Shown one piece after another: positions 10,149-19,339 of a stretch of 64,000 nt of DNA. The stretch spans positions 186,001 to 250,000 of the forward strand of contig NZ_BJYD01000017.1 in the NCBI RefSeq assembly GCF_007991335.1, given 5' to 3'. The DNA is from Halobacillus faecis. Lineage in GTDB: Bacteria; Bacillota; Bacilli; Bacillales; Halobacillaceae. The position numbers and the translations under genes are program-made. The number at the start of each line of letters is the position of its first letter. The stretch's first letter is position 1. The notes under the pieces were generated by a model, which worked only from the letters and a program-made list of their open reading frames with translations, did no database searches and had not been told where the DNA came from.

Positions 10149-10436
10149 TTACACATCGCGACGTTTTTTAATGCTGTAGTTTGTATGAGCAACAACGGTT
10201 TTTTCGAAGTCTAAATTGCGATCGTTGAAATCTTCCATAATAGTCATGTCGCAAACAACGGAGTTTTGTAAATTTACAGAAGTTACGACAGCTTCTAACT
10301 GTTGGCCGTCTTTTTGGAAAGTTATAATATCGCCTATGGTTGCTTTGTCCTCTTCTTTTACTTTCTGTTCTTCTTCTGAGTTTTTCTTTTTAAACGCAGC
10401 ATCAACTAAATTTTTGCTTATATTTTCATCAGCCAT
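10149..10436 (-). CDS. DUF2187 (YkvS-like) protein with N-terminal extension
   Basis: A 95-residue protein. The C-terminal 50 residues (from GDIITFQKDGQ to HTNYSIKK, with CDMTIMEDFND in the middle) resemble the small YkvS/DUF2187 family, which is otherwise only about 60 residues. The first 45 residues are a charged, Lys/Glu-rich extension likely to be helical or disordered. Function of the family is unknown. The start follows AGGAAGGGG by a normal spacing. A SigA-like promoter (10476-10503) and a terminator make it a single-gene unit. Confidence 0.7.
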   Translation of the reverse strand: MADENISKNLVDAAFKKKNSEEEQKVKEEDKATIGDIITFQKDGQQLEAVVTSVNLQNSVVCDMTIMEDFNDRNLDFEKTVVAHTNYSIKKRRDV

Positions 10437-10475
10437 GAGAAATTCCCCTTCCTAGTGAGTGAATAAAATGTAGTT

Positions 10476-10503
10476 TTTGTAGTTTCGCTTTCGTTGGTGT
10501 CAA
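10476..10503 (-). promoter_or_regulatory. Probable SigA promoter of the DUF2187 gene
   Basis: Minus-strand TTGACA (10503-10498) and TACAAA (10481-10476) with 16 bp between them, 40 bp upstream of the start. Confidence 0.5.
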
Positions 10504-10770
10504 GGTCCTGGCCAAGGGTTTCCTTATCTATACCCTTAATCAAGTGCCCTCATTCTCCTTAGAGTATTACTCTACTACGATTCTTGTTTAGAAGAATGGT
10601 ACAACGCTTCCTAGATAAAGTACCCTGCATTTCAATGAATATAACTTATTCTCCTTTTACAATAGTTCCTTAGTAAAAAGTAAAACTAAATTATGAAGGC
10701 GCCTCACACCCGCCACCTTAATATTCTAAAGGCGAGAGCAGGCACTGACGTCTTATTCAGATACAAAAAA

Positions 10771-10789
10771 GCAGGAGGATTCCCCCTGC
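10771..10789. terminator. Bidirectional terminator after the zinc-ribbon gene
   Basis: GCAGGAGG/CCCCCTGC stem with one mismatch, flanked by A and T runs. Confidence 0.7.
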
Positions 10790-10797
10790 TTTTTCCT

Positions 10798-10995
10798 TCA
10801 AATATCCTCTACTACCCTAACCACTTTATTTCCACAGTTCTTGCATTTCCCATCCAACATTATACCTGCAGGATGATCCACAATAATGAAGTCTGTAATC
10901 GTAACTACATCATTGCAATGAGTGCAACGGACGTTACCAATCAACTTCTTTCTGAAATCTTCAGGTATGGATAGCCACTTCTTATTCGCTTCCAT
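10798..10995 (-). CDS. Small zinc-ribbon-like protein, function unknown
   Basis: A 65-residue protein with two paired cysteines, CTHC near residues 24-27 and CKNC near 51-54, spaced as in a single zinc ribbon. Between them lies a hydrophobic strand region (VVTITDFIIVDHPAGIMLDG). The start has a TGGGAGGG site and its own terminator follows, so it is likely expressed. No family name comes to mind. Inference: a zinc-binding accessory or regulatory protein; no partner is indicated by the neighbours. Confidence 0.65.
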   Translation of the reverse strand: MEANKKWLSIPEDFRKKLIGNVRCTHCNDVVTITDFIIVDHPAGIMLDGKCKNCGNKVVRVVEDI

Positions 10996-11030
10996 TCACA
11001 TGCCCTCCCATTATAAATTAAGGCTTGCTT

Positions 11031-12407
11031 TTATTTCTTCACCAACCACGTCACACACTCCACATGACTCGTCTGCGGGAACATATCAACAGGCTGAACT
11101 TCCTTCGTCTCATACCCGCCATCTTCCAAAATACGCAAATCACGAGCAAGTGTCGAAGGATTACAGGATACATAAACGATCCGCTCCGGTTCCATATCAA
11201 GCATCGCCTTCAACAGCTCTTCGTCACAACCTTTACGAGGAGGATCAACGACAATCACGTCTGGACGAAGTCCTTGGTTACGCCACCATGGCATAAGCTC
11301 TTCCGCTTGTCCCACATAGAACTCTGCGTTATCCATCTTATTCAGACGCGCATTCTTCTTCGCATCAGTAACAGCTTCTGGTACGATTTCAACGCCGTAC
11401 ACTTTCTTCGCTTTTTGAGCGAGGAACAAGGAGATGGTTCCAATTCCGCAGTAAGCATCAATAACGGTTTCCCCGCCTCTTAAATCAGCATAGTCGAGAG
11501 CCTGATCATAGAGTTTCTTCGTTTGTGTCGGGTTGACCTGGTAGAACGACTTCGGTGAGATCATGAACCGGATATCGCCGATTGTGTCATAAATGTACTC
11601 ATCGCCCCAGATGATGTTCGTTTCTTTTCCAAGGATGACGTTCGTTTTCGCACTGTTCACGTTATGGACGATCGATTTCACGTTTGGAAAAGCATCACGG
11701 ATCTCATCGATCATTTTGTCTTTGTGCGGAAGCTTTTTCGTCTTCGTGACAAGAACGATCATGATGTCTTTCGTATTCTGACCGGTACGGACCATGATGT
11801 GTCTCAGCACGCCGCGATGGGTTTGTTCATCATAGGCATCGATTCCGTGTTTGGTTGCGATGCGGCGGACGGTTTCGACCATGCGATCGTTCATTTCGTC
11901 CTGGATCAGGCATGTGTCCATGTCGATGATGTTGTGGCTTCGTTTCTGGTAGAAGCCGGTCATCAATTCGCCGTCTTCTTTCTGCCCGACAGGAATTTGG
12001 ACTTTATTCCGATAGCGCCAAGGGTCCTCCATCCCAACCGTAGGGTGGACAGGGACATGTTCGAGGTGGCCGATTTTCTTCATGTTGTCTTTCACTTGCT
12101 TCTGTTTCATATCGAGCTGCATTTGATAGCTCATATGCTGAAGCTGACAGCCGCCACACTGGTAAAACACATCACATGGGGGCTCAACGCGGTCGTCACT
12201 TGCTTCTGTCACTTTCACCAGCTTGCCAAAGCCGAAGTTCTTTTTCACTTTGACGACTTTCACTTCGGCCTTTTCACCTGGAAGGCCATACGGTACGAAA
12301 AGTGGATAGCCATCGACTTTCCCTACCCCATTGCCTTCGTGAGTCAAATCTTCAAAGCTCAGTTCAATCGTCTCGTTTTTCTTTACGGGCGGTTTCGGTT
12401 TCGCCAT
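11031..12407 (-). CDS. rlmCD: 23S rRNA (uracil-C5)-methyltransferase, RlmCD type
   Basis: A TrmA/RumA-family SAM enzyme of 458 residues; the Bacillus orthologue (YefA) makes m5U in 23S rRNA. An N-terminal TRAM RNA-binding domain spans about residues 8-66. Cys78, Cys84 and Cys87, with a later Cys near 165, match the 4Fe-4S binding set of the family. The methyltransferase domain holds the SAM motif [23 protein letters not shown], and the catalytic Cys in [12 protein letters not shown]. It lies downstream of dagK, as in B. subtilis. The fragment at 9913-9948 matches its last 12 codons. Confidence 0.93.
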   Translation of the reverse strand: MAKPKPPVKKNETIELSFEDLTHEGNGVGKVDGYPLFVPYGLPGEKAEVKVVKVKKNFGFGKLVKVTEASDDRVEPPCDVFYQCGGCQLQHMSYQMQLDMKQKQVKDNMKKIGHLEHVPVHPTVGMEDPWRYRNKVQIPVGQKEDGELMTGFYQKRSHNIIDMDTCLIQDEMNDRMVETVRRIATKHGIDAYDEQTHRGVLRHIMVRTGQNTKDIMIVLVTKTKKLPHKDKMIDEIRDAFPNVKSIVHNVNSAKTNVILGKETNIIWGDEYIYDTIGDIRFMISPKSFYQVNPTQTKKLYDQALDYADLRGGETVIDAYCGIGTISLFLAQKAKKVYGVEIVPEAVTDAKKNARLNKMDNAEFYVGQAEELMPWWRNQGLRPDVIVVDPPRKGCDEELLKAMLDMEPERIVYVSCNPSTLARDLRILEDGGYETKEVQPVDMFPQTSHVECVTWLVKK

Positions 12408-12580
12408 TGTTCATCCGTCCTTTATCTATATACTCTAATCGTAGTTTATCATATCTCTAAGTGCGGAGTCGCGCCGGGTAGCTGCTCGATGTCATAAGTG
12501 TGAAGTCGCCCCGACAGGCTAGTTTACTCTCTACAAACAAAACAAAAGAACGCCACTGTCTCACACAGCAGCGCTCCCCA

Positions 12581-13498
12581 TTATTCTTCTTCGTCAGCTT
12601 CTTCTTTAAATATGTCTTCTGGAACAAAAAAGTCCAGATGTCTGTATAAATTGACAAATTCCCCGGGCAATAATCCACCGAATTCCCCGTCGATATTCAA
12701 CTGCATCTTTTCATCTGTCTTCACCTTCACACGACTTGCGGTCGTGTGAATGAATTTCGGATGATTCAAGTGGTTTCCCTGGATGGCAAGCGTCGCTAAA
12801 CGGACGAATTCTGCGATGTTCATTTTTTCAATGATCATCAGGTCGAAAAGTCCATCATCCATACGAGCGGATGGCGCCAGTTTCTCCAAGCCACCGACAG
12901 AGTTGGTGTTGCTGACGAGGAAAAGCATGATCTCGCCTTCATACCATTTGCCGTCATACTCCATTTCGACGTAGGTCGGACGGATCGATGGAAGCATCTC
13001 AATGCCTTTTAAGTAATAGGCAAGCTGACCGATCATCGTCTTCAACTTACTTGGTACTTCGTAAGAGATTTCGGTTATTTTACCGCCACCGGCGATATTC
13101 ATGAAATATTGGTCGTTGACACGGCCGATATCGAGCGGATGGCTGTAGCCTTCCAGGATGATATCCACCGCTTTATGAATGTTTCTAGGCACGTGTAAGG
13201 CACGGGCAAAGTCGTTCGTTGTCCCGACTGGAATGATGCCGACTTTCGGTTTGTGTGGTTTTTCGGCAAGTCCGTTGATGACTTCATTGATGGTTCCGTC
13301 TCCCCCTGCAGCGACAACCAGGTCGAATTCACGATCGACGGCGTACTCCGCTGCTTTGACGGCGTCACCAGCACATGTTGTGGCATGAGTGGAGGTCTCG
13401 TAACCGGACTGTTCGAATCGTTGCAAAATGTCCGGGAGAACCTTGCGTATGACTTCTCTTCCAGAGGTCGGGTTATATATAATTCGGGCACGTTTCAT
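12581..13498 (-). CDS. dagK: Diacylglycerol kinase DagK (DgkB/YerQ)
   Basis: A 305-residue soluble lipid kinase of the DAGK catalytic family. It phosphorylates diacylglycerol left over from lipoteichoic acid synthesis to phosphatidic acid, returning it to phospholipid synthesis. The ATP-binding motif AAGGDGTINEV is at 63-73, and IPVGTTNDFARAL follows near 95-107. The C-terminal PRxK-like beta-rich domain contains NIDGEFGG. The start follows AAGGGGG. It lies downstream of gatB, as in B. subtilis, but separated by a hairpin at 13611-13636, so it may have its own promoter. Confidence 0.93.
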   Translation of the reverse strand: MKRARIIYNPTSGREVIRKVLPDILQRFEQSGYETSTHATTCAGDAVKAAEYAVDREFDLVVAAGGDGTINEVINGLAEKPHKPKVGIIPVGTTNDFARALHVPRNIHKAVDIILEGYSHPLDIGRVNDQYFMNIAGGGKITEISYEVPSKLKTMIGQLAYYLKGIEMLPSIRPTYVEMEYDGKWYEGEIMLFLVSNTNSVGGLEKLAPSARMDDGLFDLMIIEKMNIAEFVRLATLAIQGNHLNHPKFIHTTASRVKVKTDEKMQLNIDGEFGGLLPGEFVNLYRHLDFFVPEDIFKEEADEEE

Positions 13499-13610
13499 CG
13501 TGTATGACCCCCTTTTCTATCCAAGCATGTTCCATTCTACATCATAGCGCTTTTTCCTGGATTTGCAAACCATTTCTATAGTATATGATGACAAGTCCTA
13601 AACCATACGA

Positions 13611-13636
13611 AAGCACGCACCAGCAAGTGCGTGCTT
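13611..13636 (-). terminator. Hairpin after gatB
   Basis: A 10-bp perfect stem with a 6-nt loop. The minus-strand tail after it, TTCG, is a poor U-tract, so termination may be partial. Confidence 0.5.
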
Positions 13637-13653
13637 TCTTGAAATTTAAGCGT

Positions 13654-15084
13654 TTAGCGCTTTTCCATTTCTGCAAGGATGATCTTGTTGACCATCGGTG
13701 GGTTCGCTTGTCCTTTGGTTTCTTTCATCACCTGACCGACAAGGAATCCAAGGGCTTTATCTTTTCCGTTCTTGAAGTCTTCAATAGACTGCGGGTTGTT
13801 GTCCATGATGCCGACAACAATTTCAGTCAGCTGGCCTTCGTCGGAAATCTGCACAAGTCCTTTATCCTTAACGATCTTCTCAGGATTGCCGCCTTTTTCT
13901 ACTAGCTCCGTGAAGACTTTCTTCGCAATCTTGGAACTGATCGTTCCGTCTTCGATCAGTTGGATCATCTTCGCAAGAGAAGCCGGTGTCAGCTCAAGCT
14001 CATGAAGCTCTTTGTAGTGCTTGTTCATGTAAGCTGATACTTCACCCATCAACCAGTTGGATGCCTGCTTGATGTCCGCTCCTTCGGCAATTGTTTCTTC
14101 GAAGAAATCGGAAAGTTCTTTGTTGTTTGTAAGAACCATCGCATCGTACTCTGGAAGCTTCAGCTCTTCGATGTAACGCTTCTTACGAGCATCTGGAAGC
14201 TCAGGAATTTCGGCACGGATGCGTTCTTTCCAAGCTTCATCGATGTGTAGAGGGACTAGGTCCGGCTCTGGGAAGTAACGGTAGTCGTCAGAACCTTCTT
14301 TGACACGCATCAGAATCGTTTCTTTCGTCTGCTCATCGTAACGACGAGTCTCCTGAAGGATTTCCCCTCCGGAAAGCAGTTCTTTCTGCTGACGCTTCTC
14401 TTCGAATTCCAGTCCTTTTTGTACAAAGGAGAAGGAGTTCAAGTTCTTAAGCTCTGTCTTCGTTCCGAACTCTTCCTGACCGATTGGGCGGATGGAAAGG
14501 TTGGCGTCACAACGTAGGGACCCTTCTTCCATCTTACAGTCAGAAACGCCTGTGTACTGGATGATGTTTTTCAATGCTTCCAAGTACGCGTACGCTTCTT
14601 TCGGTGAACGGATGTCCGGCTCAGAAACGATTTCAACGAGCGGAGTACCTTGGCGGTTGTAGTCGACAAGGGAGTATCCATCATCGCTGTGTGTCAGCTT
14701 ACCTGCATCTTCTTCCATGTGAAGACGCGTAATGCCGATCCGCTTCTTCTTGCCATCGACTTCGATATCGATGTAACCATTCTCACCGATCGGCTTATCA
14801 AACTGGGAAATTTGATATGCTTTCGGGTTGTCCGGATAGAAATAGTTTTTACGGTCGAACTTCGTGTCTGTCGCGATGTCACAGTTCAATGCCATCGATG
14901 CTTTCATTGCAAAGTTCACGGCTTCTTCGTTCAATACAGGAAGAACACCAGGGTACCCAAGGTCGATCGGGTTCACGTTCGTATTCGGATCATCTCCGAA
15001 CATGTTCGGAGACGGGCTGAAAATTTTCGAGTCTGTTTTTAATTCTACGTGGACTTCAAGTCCGATAATCGTTTCAAAGTTCAT
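13654..15084 (-). CDS. gatB: Asp-tRNA(Asn)/Glu-tRNA(Gln) amidotransferase subunit B
   Basis: The 476-residue kinase and tRNA-binding subunit of GatCAB, which converts Glu-tRNA(Gln) (and Asp-tRNA(Asn)) to the amide form in the cytoplasm. It starts with the family signature [13 protein letters not shown]. The cradle domain with [10 protein letters not shown] and the metal/ATP region with [11 protein letters not shown] fill the first 300 residues, and the helical and YqeY-like tail domains follow. Its ATG overlaps the gatA stop by one base (TAATG), so translation is coupled. Length and gene order are normal. Confidence 0.97.
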   Translation of the reverse strand: MNFETIIGLEVHVELKTDSKIFSPSPNMFGDDPNTNVNPIDLGYPGVLPVLNEEAVNFAMKASMALNCDIATDTKFDRKNYFYPDNPKAYQISQFDKPIGENGYIDIEVDGKKKRIGITRLHMEEDAGKLTHSDDGYSLVDYNRQGTPLVEIVSEPDIRSPKEAYAYLEALKNIIQYTGVSDCKMEEGSLRCDANLSIRPIGQEEFGTKTELKNLNSFSFVQKGLEFEEKRQQKELLSGGEILQETRRYDEQTKETILMRVKEGSDDYRYFPEPDLVPLHIDEAWKERIRAEIPELPDARKKRYIEELKLPEYDAMVLTNNKELSDFFEETIAEGADIKQASNWLMGEVSAYMNKHYKELHELELTPASLAKMIQLIEDGTISSKIAKKVFTELVEKGGNPEKIVKDKGLVQISDEGQLTEIVVGIMDNNPQSIEDFKNGKDKALGFLVGQVMKETKGQANPPMVNKIILAEMEKR

Positions 15085-16553
15085 TAGCGCGCACCTCCAA
15101 GGGACGGGCGTTGTTTATGATAATCAGTCGCCTGTTCGAAGGCATGAGCGGCACGGTAAACGGTACCTTCATCAAAGTGTTTTCCGATGATCTGAAGGCC
15201 GATCGGCAGACCGTCTCCAGAGAAACCGCATGGGATGGAGATTCCTGGTACGCCTGCAAGGTTAACCGGAATCGTCAAAATATCGTTCGCATACATCGTC
15301 ATTGGATCGTCGACTTTGTCCCCTACTTTGAAGGCAGGTGTCGGTGTTGTCGGCCCGATGATGACATCGTAGTCTTCAAACACTTTTTCAAAATCGTTCT
15401 TGATCAACGTACGGACCTGCTGAGCTTTCTTGTAGTACGCATCGTAGTAACCAGAGCTCAACGCGAAGGTCCCAAGCATGATGCGGCGCTTCACTTCGTC
15501 ACCGAAACCTTCCGCGCGGGAACGCATAAACATGTCGAGCATGTTTTTCGCATCTTCCGCACGCTTACCATAACGGACACCGTCAAAACGGGCCAGGTTC
15601 GCAGATGCTTCAGAAGATGAAATCAGGTAGTACGTGGATAGCGCGTACTTGGAGTGAGGAAGAGAAACCTCTTCCCATGTAGCTCCCATTTTTTCGTATT
15701 CTTTAAGAGCAGCTTTCACCGCTTCTTTTACTTCTTCAGAAACCCCTTCAGAAAGGTATTCTTTCGGTACACCGATCTTCATGCCTTTCACATCACCAGT
15801 CAGAGACTCCGTATACTTCGGCACTTCAACGTTTGCAGAAGTCGAATCCATCTTGTCATGACCAGCGATTGTCTCAAGCAAGAACGCATTGTCTTCAACG
15901 CTGCGAGTGATTGGTCCGATCTGGTCAAGAGAAGAGGCGAACGCGATGAGTCCGAAACGGGACACACGGCCGTAAGTCGGCTTCAATCCGACCACACCAC
16001 AATAAGCGGCTGGCTGACGGATCGACCCACCTGTATCAGAACCGAGGGAGTAAGGAACTTCTCCTGCAGCTACAGCCGCGGCAGAACCACCACTGGATCC
16101 ACCTGGAACGTAATCGGTATTCCAAGGGTTACGAGCTGCTGCGTAGCTGGAGTTTTCGTTGGAAGAACCCATCGCGAATTCGTCCATGTTCAATTTTCCG
16201 ATGGTAACGGACTTAGCGTCATTCAATTTGTTGACAACGGTCGCATCATACAATGGATCGTCAAGGTTAGAGAGAATCTGGCTTCCTGCTGTTGTACGCA
16301 GTCCTTTTGTTACAATGTTATCTTTCACACCGATTGGCAGACCAAAAAGCTTCGCATCGTCGTTGCCGCGCTCCTGGTCAAGTTCTGCCGCCTGCTTCTT
16401 CGCTGCTTCTTTGTTCAGCGTGATGAAGGCCTGGACTTCTTCATCCACTTCTTCGATACGCTTGTAAGACTCCTCCACTAAGTCCGTGACGGAAATCTCT
16501 TTGTTATGTAGCTTCTCTTGAAGCTCACGTAATGTATAGTCAAATAAAGACAT
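15084..16553 (-). CDS. gatA: Amidotransferase subunit A (glutaminase)
   Basis: The 489-residue amidase-signature subunit that frees ammonia from glutamine for GatCAB. The catalytic Lys77 is in LPIGVKDN, the cis-Ser near 153 is in [11 protein letters not shown], and the nucleophile Ser177 is in [11 protein letters not shown], forming the complete Ser-cisSer-Lys triad. It begins 12 bp after gatC with a strong AGGAGG site. It is the middle gene of the operon. Confidence 0.97.
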   Translation of the reverse strand: MSLFDYTLRELQEKLHNKEISVTDLVEESYKRIEEVDEEVQAFITLNKEAAKKQAAELDQERGNDDAKLFGLPIGVKDNIVTKGLRTTAGSQILSNLDDPLYDATVVNKLNDAKSVTIGKLNMDEFAMGSSNENSSYAAARNPWNTDYVPGGSSGGSAAAVAAGEVPYSLGSDTGGSIRQPAAYCGVVGLKPTYGRVSRFGLIAFASSLDQIGPITRSVEDNAFLLETIAGHDKMDSTSANVEVPKYTESLTGDVKGMKIGVPKEYLSEGVSEEVKEAVKAALKEYEKMGATWEEVSLPHSKYALSTYYLISSSEASANLARFDGVRYGKRAEDAKNMLDMFMRSRAEGFGDEVKRRIMLGTFALSSGYYDAYYKKAQQVRTLIKNDFEKVFEDYDVIIGPTTPTPAFKVGDKVDDPMTMYANDILTIPVNLAGVPGISIPCGFSGDGLPIGLQIIGKHFDEGTVYRAAHAFEQATDYHKQRPSLGGAR

Positions 16554-16565
16554 CGTCGAACCTCC

Positions 16566-16856
16566 TTATTCCAATACGGATGGCACTTTGAACTGTCCAT
16601 CCTGCTTGTCCGGTGCATTTTTAAGTGCATCATCCTGAGAAATCCATTTCTTCGGCTCGTCCTTACGCATGACGTTCTTCAAGTCAAGAACGTGGGTCGT
16701 AGGCTCGACGCCTGTTGTATCTAATTCATTCAACTGTTCAGCATACGTGATGATGTCATCAAGCTGCTTCGTGAATGTCGTTGCTTCTTCTTCCGTGATC
16801 GCAAGGCGCGCGAGATTCGCGACGTGCTTCACTTCCTCTTTGCTAATTCTGGACAT
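16566..16856 (-). CDS. gatC: Amidotransferase subunit C
   Basis: The 96-residue small subunit that wraps between GatA and GatB and stabilises the complex. The typical start ([19 protein letters not shown]), the [16 protein letters not shown] segment and length agree with the family. It is the first gene of gatCAB, with a good GGAGG site and a recognisable promoter 40-65 bp upstream. Confidence 0.96.
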   Translation of the reverse strand: MSRISKEEVKHVANLARLAITEEEATTFTKQLDDIITYAEQLNELDTTGVEPTTHVLDLKNVMRKDEPKKWISQDDALKNAPDKQDGQFKVPSVLE

Positions 16857-16891
16857 AATGCGACCTCCATTTCGATCTCACATAATATATG

Positions 16892-16921
16892 ATCATACCA
16901 AATATCAGAATCCATTTTCAA
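16892..16921 (-). promoter_or_regulatory. SigA promoter of gatCAB
   Basis: Minus-strand TTGAAA (16921-16916) and TATGAT (16897-16892) with an 18-bp spacer. Confidence 0.6.
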
Positions 16922-17287
16922 CGTACGGATACACCTTTCTTAGTTTAACACATCAAAAGGACGCTGTCTTATCGTGAAAGCTTACTCTTGCTGAGAGTGT
17001 TTTCGTTAAGTTCGATCGTGCTTGAAGGTACGTGAAATCACTCGCTTTCCATAGGCGTGTGGTAATGCTTTAAGCAAAATGCTCTTCATTTCTGTAGCAT
17101 TCTCCATTATATATTTAAGAACACGAATCACTTGGGACCAAGCACATCGATGAAAGGAAAAAAGGTCAGGAAATCTATTTATGAATTTCTCATACTTGGC
17201 TTATAAAGGGCAATTTGGTCGATAGAATATCACCAACCTCCCGTTGAAATCGGCTGCTTATTCCATTCAACAAGATCTCGAAACAAA

Positions 17288-17317
17288 AAAATTCCCGGCC
17301 ATAAGACCGGGAATTTT
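17288..17317 (-). terminator. putP terminator
   Basis: AAAATTCCCGG pairs with CCGGGAATTTT (11 bp), followed on the minus strand by further T-rich sequence. Confidence 0.88.
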
Positions 17318-17332
17318 GTAGTGAAGAACTTT

Positions 17333-18844
17333 TTACATTTTCGTAACTTTATCAAATTCTTCAGCAATATCTTTCGGTGGTTGACCAGTAAGACTGACAA
17401 GAATGGAAACAAGACCACCAAGGATGAAACCAGGTACGATTTCGTAAAGGTCGAAGATTCCTCCACTCAGGAAGTCACCCCAAACGACCACGGTAACCGC
17501 ACCGACGATAATTCCGGCAAGCGCACCATTACGTGTGATGCCTTTCCAGAATAGGGACAAGATGATTACGGGACCGAATGCGGCACCGAAACCTGCCCAA
17601 GCGTAAGATACAAGACCAAGAACGGTACTGTCCGGATTACCTGCTAGAAGCACCGCAATCAATGCGATACCGGCTACGGCAACACGACCAACCCATACCA
17701 ATTCTTTCTCAGTAGCGTTCTGACGGAACAGTGCTTTATAGAAGTCCTCTGCTAGTGCAGATGAAGATACAAGCAACTGAGAGTCAATCGTACTCATAAT
17801 CGCAGATAGAATCGCTGCTAGTAAGATACCAGCAATGACAGGGTGGAACAGGATCTGAGAGAACGTGATGAAAATTTTCTCAGAGTCGACAAGCATCTGG
17901 ATGCCGCCTTCTGTCATGACTTCAGCATTAAATGTAGAAAGATCAGCTACATCTGCCGTGTTGATGTATGCAAGTCCGAATAGACCTGTGAAGATCGCAC
18001 CGTAAAGACCTAGAACCATCCAGCCGATACCAATCAAACGTGCTTTTGGTACGTCCTTAGGAGATCTTAGGGCCATGAAACGTACAAGGATGTGCGGCTG
18101 ACCAAAGTAACCAAGTCCCCAAGCAAGAGAAGATAGGATCGCTAGGGCACCGACACCTTGAACCATGTTCAAGTGAGATGGATCGATTTGGGCTACTGCG
18201 TCTGTGGCAGCATTCCAACCACCAAGTTCAGTAATCGCAACAATTGGTACAGCGATCAATGCAAAGAACATCAAGATCCCTTGAACAAAGTCTGTCCAAC
18301 TTACGGCTAGGAATCCACCTAAGAAAGTGTAAGAAATAGTTACAATTGCGCCTAACCATAGAGCTTGCGTGTAACTTAATGCAAAGGAAGCTTCAAACAG
18401 CTTCGCACCGGCAACCATACCGGAAGATGTATAGAAGGTGAAGAATAAAAGAATGACAGCTGCAGAAATGACACGTAACACGTGGGAATGGTCACGGAAG
18501 CGGTTCTCAAGATAGTCTGGAACAGTGATCGAGTCATTTGCAATCTCCGTAAATACACGAAGGCGGCGTGCGACGAACTGCCAGTTTAAGTATGCACCAA
18601 TAGCTAGACCGACACCGATCCAAGCTGAGGACAAACCTCCAGCGTAAATCGCACCAGGTAAACCTAGCAGCAACCAACCACTCATGTCGGATGCACCGGC
18701 AGATAGCGCGGCAACTCCTGGACCTAAACGACGACCACCTAAGACATAGTCAGATAAATCACTTGTAAGACGATATGCAGCAAAACCGATTCCCAGCATA
18801 CCGATTAAATAGACAATAAACGTTATTAAAGTAGCAGTACTCAT
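17333..18844 (-). CDS. putP: Sodium/proline symporter (PutP/OpuE family)
   Basis: A 503-residue member of the sodium:solute symporter family with about 13 membrane helices. The conserved N-terminal segment DYVLGGRRLGPGVAALSAGASDMSGWLL and the later Na+-site region TSSGMVAGAKLFEASF are typical of proline carriers. The position next to gatCAB is that of B. subtilis opuE (osmoprotective proline uptake), while the proline dehydrogenation gene upstream suggests catabolic PutP; sequence inspection cannot separate these. The ribosome site (GAGAGGAG) lies inside the preceding 41-codon gene, so translation is probably coupled to it. Confidence 0.92.
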   Translation of the reverse strand: MSTATLITFIVYLIGMLGIGFAAYRLTSDLSDYVLGGRRLGPGVAALSAGASDMSGWLLLGLPGAIYAGGLSSAWIGVGLAIGAYLNWQFVARRLRVFTEIANDSITVPDYLENRFRDHSHVLRVISAAVILLFFTFYTSSGMVAGAKLFEASFALSYTQALWLGAIVTISYTFLGGFLAVSWTDFVQGILMFFALIAVPIVAITELGGWNAATDAVAQIDPSHLNMVQGVGALAILSSLAWGLGYFGQPHILVRFMALRSPKDVPKARLIGIGWMVLGLYGAIFTGLFGLAYINTADVADLSTFNAEVMTEGGIQMLVDSEKIFITFSQILFHPVIAGILLAAILSAIMSTIDSQLLVSSSALAEDFYKALFRQNATEKELVWVGRVAVAGIALIAVLLAGNPDSTVLGLVSYAWAGFGAAFGPVIILSLFWKGITRNGALAGIIVGAVTVVVWGDFLSGGIFDLYEIVPGFILGGLVSILVSLTGQPPKDIAEEFDKVTKM

Positions 18845-18850
18845 GTTTTG

Positions 18851-18976
18851 TTATTCGCTCCTCTCAGTGAATAGTGTAATGATAGATAGAATGATTAAAA
18901 TTGGCATTGGTACAAATAACCAGAACCATGTTGCTCCAGCGATGGTTGCTGATGTTGCAGTAGCGAGTTCAAACAC
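18851..18976 (-). CDS. Small single-pass membrane protein, symporter accessory subunit
   Basis: A 41-codon gene with a GTG start, 7 bp after a clear GGAGG, ending only 6 bp before putP. The peptide begins MFELATATSATIAG and then forms one hydrophobic helix (WFWLFVPMPILIILSIITLF) with a short charged tail, TERSE. Small accessory proteins of this kind are known upstream of sodium:solute symporters and NSS transporters in Gram-positive bacteria. Inference: it helps the PutP-like carrier fold or work. The ribosome site, spacing and overlap of the putP ribosome site with its end support a real gene. Confidence 0.75.
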   Translation of the reverse strand: MFELATATSATIAGATWFWLFVPMPILIILSIITLFTERSE

Positions 18977-19081
18977 ATTTCCACCTCCCAAATGTTGGTT
19001 TATACAATCCTATGCAAAGCGTACCGACGCATGGTTCTTAAGTCACGAAGACTTAAAAAAACCAAACACAGGTACAACTAT

Positions 19082-19110
19082 ATCATATAACTTTTGTAAG
19101 AACATTGCAA
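19082..19110 (-). promoter_or_regulatory. SigA promoter of the symporter operon
   Basis: Minus-strand TTGCAA (19110-19105), 17-bp spacer, TATGAT (19087-19082), about 105 bp before the accessory gene, giving a leader of about 100 nt. Confidence 0.6.
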
Positions 19111-19295
19111 AAATTGCGCGAATAGGTCATAATTGAATTTTTATTCGTGTATCCAGTATAAAAATACATATATGTGACATTTTTATGATAATCATTCACA
19201 AAATTTATTTTAAAAAATTTTCGAGACCATAAAAAAATGGGGAAATGTCCCCTTTTCCCGACAGCGTTAGTATGTTCCATTTTTCATGAAAAAAA

Positions 19296-19322
19296 CCCTT
19301 TCCACATACATGTGGATAAGGG
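19296..19322 (-). terminator. Terminator of the pyrroline-5-carboxylate dehydrogenase gene
   Basis: CCCTT-CCACA pairs with TGTGG-AAGGG around a 4-nt loop with small bulges; A-run and T-run flank it on both sides. Confidence 0.8.
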
Positions 19323-19339
19323 ATTTTTTGGTCGTTCTA

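Larger units (their letters stand above)
10437..10797. other. Intergenic region without a gene
   Basis: About 360 bp with the DUF2187 promoter at its left and the next gene's terminator at its right. The middle part shows nothing I can assign. Confidence 0.5.
16857..17332. other. Intergenic region gatC / putP
   Basis: About 475 bp. It holds the gatCAB promoter at the left and the putP terminator at the right. The roughly 350 bp between them shows no gene or RNA I can recognise. Confidence 0.5.
18977..19339. other. Intergenic region, symporter operon leader
   Basis: About 360 bp with the symporter promoter, a roughly 100-nt leader and the upstream gene's terminator. I recognise no riboswitch in the leader. 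Confidence 0.5.

Noticed and set aside
11664-12497. A 277-codon open frame antisense to rlmCD
   Set aside because: It mirrors codon use of the real gene on the opposite strand; no ribosome site and no recognisable domain.
15654-16481. A 275-codon open frame antisense to gatA
   Set aside because: It is a shadow of gatA; rich in His, Arg and Phe as expected for an antisense frame.
19186-19200. Fur-box-like sequence upstream of the symporter operon (minus strand TGTGAATGATTATCA)
   Set aside because: It matches 12 of 14 positions, but the region is very AT-rich, the site is about 80 bp upstream of the -35 box, and iron control of proline uptake has no support.
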